A stretch of 64,000 nt of DNA from Pseudomonas sp. NFIX28 (GTDB lineage Bacteria > Pseudomonadota > Gammaproteobacteria > Pseudomonadales > Pseudomonadaceae), in assembly GCF_900107395.1 (NCBI RefSeq), contig NZ_FNPW01000006.1, forward strand, positions 203,686 to 267,685, written 5' to 3'. Positions 60,924-64,000 of this stretch are shown piece by piece (the stretch's first letter is position 1; every line of letters begins with the position of its first letter). The notes under the pieces were generated by a model. That model did no database searches and had not been told where the DNA came from. It saw only the letters and a list, made by a program, of their open reading frames with translations. The translations under genes were made by a program, and so were the position numbers.

Positions 60924-62075
60924 ATGTCAAAGTTAAACCATTCAGTCGTTCATCTCACCATGTACTTCAAAAACATGGAGCTTGCAATTGGAACCGGCTT
61001 TATTTATTTACACAAAGCTCAGCATTACATTATTACCGCTTGGCACAATGTGACCGGCAGACACCCAGAAACTCTTAAAACCCTTAGCCACATGGGTGCC
61101 GTACCTGATTATCTGGCTGTGAACATCTCGGTAAAAGGAGGCGGAGTAGTTTTACGCGAACGACTAATCCTGCCGCTCCTTGGAGAGGAAACCTCTAACT
61201 ATTTTATACACCCAATTAATTATCCAAGGATAGATGTAGTAGCAATCCCATTCGACCCAAAAGAGGAACACATTGCAAATTTACCGAACGAGAACGGAAT
61301 CCCTGATCCGCTTCGCCTTTATCTAGCCGGCAATCCTGCTTACGTAAACTCCGAGCTATTCCCGATACAAAACTACTTAATAGAAAACAACAACGTAGTA
61401 AAGGAGTGGTTCGAAAAAGTCGATGTAACTGACGAGCTATTTATTCCTGGCTACCCCATGAATGTTCAGGACCAAACCTATGAACCCGTATGGAAAAGAG
61501 CTACGGTCGCTTCATCTGTACAAACCGGCTGGAATCGGGAAAGAAAATTCTTAGTGGACAGTGCTTCCCGAAGCGGAATGTCCGGCGCACCTGTTCTTTA
61601 TTACAATAGCTCTGGGCTAGTACGTTATGGAAACCACAGTTACCAGCTTGGGAAGCCGGCTGCAATTCTTGCTGGAATTTATGTAGGAAGGATTGGAAAT
61701 GGAATTAGCACCCCATATAAAATCAATAATCCCACAAAACCCCGCGTGGACATTGATGCACAGCTAGGCATCGTATTTAACGCCACAGTTATAGATGAGA
61801 TAATTGAGGGACAAAAAAGAGACCACCTGCCGGCGTTCATCCAAGCCAGCACAACTGAAATTACCAAGGCTTGCAACGACTACTTTCTAGAAATCCCTAG
61901 CGACTGGATCTTGGACTTATCGGAGCCTAATTCTTCGCTGCGCCAAATGTGTAGCGCCGCCATTGTAGAAAAACTTAATTCCCGAATCCTATTGATTGAC
62001 GCAGATGAGAACCTCATGAATTTGGCAAAAGAAAAAACCACTTCCCAGACCGATAAAATTAATAAACACGACTAA
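60924..62075 (+). CDS. Trypsin-like serine protease, cargo gene
   Basis: The 383-residue protein has the chymotrypsin/trypsin-fold triad: H41 in IITAWHNV, D104 in RIDVVAIPFD, and S220 in SRSGMSGAPVL. The opening GTGFIYLHKAQHYI is the usual beta-strand before the histidine. No signal peptide is seen, so it acts inside the cell. The last 120 residues (about 265-383) carry no recognised domain. ATG 60924 is preferred to GTG 60885; neither has a strong site. AT-rich DNA marks foreign origin. Such proteases occur as effectors in some phage-defence systems, but this one is not assigned. Confidence 0.8.
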   Translation: MSKLNHSVVHLTMYFKNMELAIGTGFIYLHKAQHYIITAWHNVTGRHPETLKTLSHMGAVPDYLAVNISVKGGGVVLRERLILPLLGEETSNYFIHPINYPRIDVVAIPFDPKEEHIANLPNENGIPDPLRLYLAGNPAYVNSELFPIQNYLIENNNVVKEWFEKVDVTDELFIPGYPMNVQDQTYEPVWKRATVASSVQTGWNRERKFLVDSASRSGMSGAPVLYYNSSGLVRYGNHSYQLGKPAAILAGIYVGRIGNGISTPYKINNPTKPRVDIDAQLGIVFNATVIDEIIEGQKRDHLPAFIQASTTEITKACNDYFLEIPSDWILDLSEPNSSLRQMCSAAIVEKLNSRILLIDADENLMNLAKEKTTSQTDKINKHD

Positions 62076-62117
62076 TCTTGAATCTTGAATAGAAATAGTC
62101 AGCGAACTCATTAGTTC

Positions 62118-62354
62118 TTACCGCATATGGTATGCGGCAGCCCAGTAGTCAGGTCCAAGATCTGATAATCCTAAAGAGAGATCCGCTCCTAACAATCCGC
62201 TAAGGCCTAAGGATCTGAGCGCTAAATGCACGTAGCTGATGCCGGAGCTCAACGGCTCACACGCCTCGAGAAGGCACAGCAGCTTATCCTCATCGCAAAC
62301 CGTGATCGGTACATTCCTCAGCCGTGTGAAGCCTAGCAAACCGCGTTCAGACAC
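62118..62354 (-). CDS. Possible small gene or remnant (78 aa)
   Basis: A GTG-initiated frame gives a protein with natural-looking composition (RLRNVPITVCDEDKLLCLLE, SLGLSDLGPDYWAAAYHMR). It runs antisense to both neighbouring cargo genes. It could be a real small gene, a remnant of a larger one, or chance. Otherwise 62076-62482 shows no gene. Confidence 0.3.
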   Translation of the reverse strand: MSERGLLGFTRLRNVPITVCDEDKLLCLLEACEPLSSGISYVHLALRSLGLSGLLGADLSLGLSDLGPDYWAAAYHMR

Positions 62355-62482
62355 AAGCTGCAGCTATCAAACGGATACGTTCACAAAAAAATTTAGAAAA
62401 CCACGGACATGACATTTTTGAGCTAAATTGTTTTCGGTACAGCCGCCAGTACAAAAAACGAAGACGACAAGGATGGCCAAGA

Positions 62483-64000
62483 ATGTCGGACGCACTGAGC
62501 CAATGCATTGATCTTGAAAGTGGTTCTCGATTTTATCGCGGAGACCTTCATATTCATTCTCATTCAGCATCTCACGATGTGACCGACATTGAAATGACAC
62601 CCCAAGCCATCGTTGCCACTGCAGTCCGCGAAAACTTAAGCATTATCGCTATCGCTGACCACAACGAAATAACTAACATCCAAGCTGCATTGAAGGCTGG
62701 GAGTGATGCCGGAATTTTGGTAATCCCGGCTGTTGAGCTTTCAACACCAGAAGGGCATTTGCTTTGTTATTTCCCCACCTACGAGGCACTCGCTAGTTTT
62801 CACGGACGATTAGAATTGGCAGACCGAGGACTGCCAAATAGCCGATGCCGAACTTCGATGCATGCTTGCTTAGAAATAATCAAAGCTCTTGGTGGCTTTG
62901 GTATTCTTGCGCATGTAGATGGTGGGAATGGCTTAGAAACAAATGATCCAGGCGGGTCTCCTCACAAAGTAGACATCATCTGTCATCCCGCACTCCTAGC
63001 CATTGAGTTAAAGAACGCAGCATCAGTTGTTCGCTACTCTCCTGAAGACGTTGATCCAGTTAGAACTCAAATAGGAAAGGAGCGTACTGCACGGTTAGGA
63101 CTTGGCGAGCGCCAATACCTAGCAAGAGTTTTAAACTCCGACTCTCATACTCTTAATGCCTTGGGACGCAATGCGGCACAGGACAGAAGACTGACTCGTT
63201 ATAAGATGGCAAAGCCATCCTTTGGTGGTTTACAGCTAGCGCTTGAAGAAGGCGACTCCCGTATACGCCTAGAAGACGAGATCCCAACGAGCACCCCTTT
63301 CATACTCGGGGTATCGATTGGTGGTGGCTTTCTGAACAACCAAAGTATTCACTTCAATAGCAACTTAAACTGCATTATCGGAGGCCGCGGAACTGGTAAA
63401 TCCACTACCTTCGAAGCAGTGCGCTGCCTTACTGGATCCCCTTCAGATGCTGATGTTGTAGATTCTGAGGTATGGCCGCAGAGATTAGATTTATTCTGGC
63501 AAGACGAAGCTGGAGAAATGCATACCCTTTCTCGCCCGATGCGCGGTGATCTCGTCAATATCGATAACCCTCTAGATGGACCTATAGCTTTTGAAATCGA
63601 TTGTTTTGGACAAGGGGAGGCCGCTCGGGTGCGAGAACAGGCGAAGGGAGACCCCTTAGCCCTGATGAAGTATTTGGACACTTTCACTCACGTGGGTGAA
63701 GCGATACAGGAAGAACAGGCTGAGCTGGATAACTTACTGAAGATACGAGGCGATATAATTAAGGCGAGAAAGAACGTAGATGCAATTCCTCAAACTCAGC
63801 GGGCTCTAACTGTCCTGCAGCAACAGCTTCAAGCGTTCGAAGCGGCAAAAGGCTCTGAAATAATTAAGCTTCAACGGAGTCTAGCCACTGAAAAGGCTCT
63901 AAAAACGAGCCTCCAAGAGAAACTAAAGGAACTGAAGTTACTCATTGAAAGCGACAACCTTAATGAAAGTCTTACTGCGCTACGGACTCTTGTTGATACT
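62483..64000 (+). CDS. PHP-domain SMC-like ATPase, N-terminal part, cargo gene
   Basis: The frame is open for 506 codons to the window edge. Residues 1-230 form a PHP phosphoesterase with DLHIHSHSA (H23, H25), ADHNE (59-62), ILAHVDGG near 144-151 and SDSH near 221, which are metal-ligand motifs. A P-loop follows (GGRGTGKST near 299-307) in an SMC/RecF-type ATPase head, then a coiled coil begins near 410 (EEQAELDNLLKIRGD onward). The Walker B and signature motifs must lie beyond the edge. Similar PHP-ATPase proteins are found on defence islands. Target unknown. The ATG has AAGGA upstream. Confidence 0.85.
   Translation, partial: MSDALSQCIDLESGSRFYRGDLHIHSHSASHDVTDIEMTPQAIVATAVRENLSIIAIADHNEITNIQAALKAGSDAGILVIPAVELSTPEGHLLCYFPTYEALASFHGRLELADRGLPNSRCRTSMHACLEIIKALGGFGILAHVDGGNGLETNDPGGSPHKVDIICHPALLAIELKNAASVVRYSPEDVDPVRTQIGKERTARLGLGERQYLARVLNSDSHTLNALGRNAAQDRRLTRYKMAKPSFGGLQLALEEGDSRIRLEDEIPTSTPFILGVSIGGGFLNNQSIHFNSNLNCIIGGRGTGKSTTFEAVRCLTGSPSDADVVDSEVWPQRLDLFWQDEAGEMHTLSRPMRGDLVNIDNPLDGPIAFEIDCFGQGEAARVREQAKGDPLALMKYLDTFTHVGEAIQEEQAELDNLLKIRGDIIKARKNVDAIPQTQRALTVLQQQLQAFEAAKGSEIIKLQRSLATEKALKTSLQEKLKELKLLIESDNLNESLTALRTLVDT

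Larger units (their letters stand above)
51445..64000 (+). mobile_element. P4-like integrative element/satellite at tRNA-Leu (left part)
   Basis: The element begins at the 3' end of tRNA-Leu with a P4-type integrase facing away from the tRNA. Next come an uncharacterised gene, an excisionase-like HTH protein and AlpA. An immunity-like leader RNA, a primase-helicase and cargo genes follow. No virion, packaging or lysis gene is seen. The right end is beyond base 64000, so the direct repeat of the tRNA 3' end could not be checked. G+C content falls clearly in the cargo (for example 21 of 60 bases at 61201-61260), which suggests foreign origin. Confidence 0.85.

Noticed and set aside
51445..64000. 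Complete prophage
   Set aside because: No structural, packaging, lysis or tail gene is visible, so satellite or integrative element fits better for the part seen.

Overview
The window looks like a fluorescent Pseudomonas chromosome. The core is GC-rich. It carries paired Pseudomonas-type REP elements and the pseudomonad gene orders ndk-rlmN-pilF-rodZ-ispG-hisS-yfgM-bamB-der and iscRSUA-hscBA-fdx-iscX. It also has a PTS in which EIIA, HPr and EI are fused. Assignment below genus level is inference from protein similarity remembered, not computed.

Layout. 1-2400: end of a YhhN-family membrane gene, then cmoA-cmoB (tRNA wobble uridine modification). 2500-4400: multicopper oxidase and tadA. 4650-13160: a self-contained trehalose uptake locus (treP, treC, LamB-type porin, EIIA-HPr-EI fusion, cysteine-free EIIB-like protein) with divergent treR and two TreR-type palindromes on the treP promoter. 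13180-14034: a HicAB-like pair with a palindrome in front. 14200-22360: guaB-guaA, a zinc-ribbon protein, a TauE exporter with divergent LysR regulator, xseA and an M23 peptidase. 22800-28550: leuA, a small coiled-coil protein, a nitrilase-family amidase with its aminotransferase partner, and der. 28690-36360: bamB to ndk (envelope assembly, isoprenoid synthesis, translation). 36400-42170: the iron-sulfur cluster operon with two tandem IscR type-1 sites on its promoter. 42300-51250: cysE, trmJ, suhB, a glycine-zipper protein, and queA-tgt-yajC-secD-secF.

At 51360 an intact tRNA-Leu(CAA) marks the start of a mobile island that runs past the right edge. It holds a P4-type tyrosine integrase, an uncharacterised 286-residue protein, an excisionase-like HTH protein, AlpA, small operon genes, a leader region, three short ORFs, a TOPRIM/DUF927 primase-helicase and a coiled-coil protein. 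Cargo follows: a trypsin-like protease and the start of a PHP-SMC-like ATPase. No capsid, tail, portal or terminase gene is visible, so it resembles a P4-like satellite or integrative element rather than a complete prophage. The cargo is markedly AT-richer than the core.

Two observations on the island stand out. First, the leader before the primase operon encodes a compact three-stem RNA resembling the P4 CI / P1 C4 antisense immunity RNAs. An identical 10-base sequence lies on both sides of it, and 7 of those bases are complementary to a single-stranded part of the RNA. This is the seqA-seqB-seqC arrangement of P4 immunity, and it comes with a leader terminator and a competing hairpin. Second, two 122-bp arrays of the heptamer GTGTTCC flank the replication module in opposite orientation about 7.5 kb apart. 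Their motif spacing is the same (offsets 0, 9, 18, 65, 87, 115), although the sequence between motifs has diverged. They are candidates for a two-part replication origin like P4 ori and crr.
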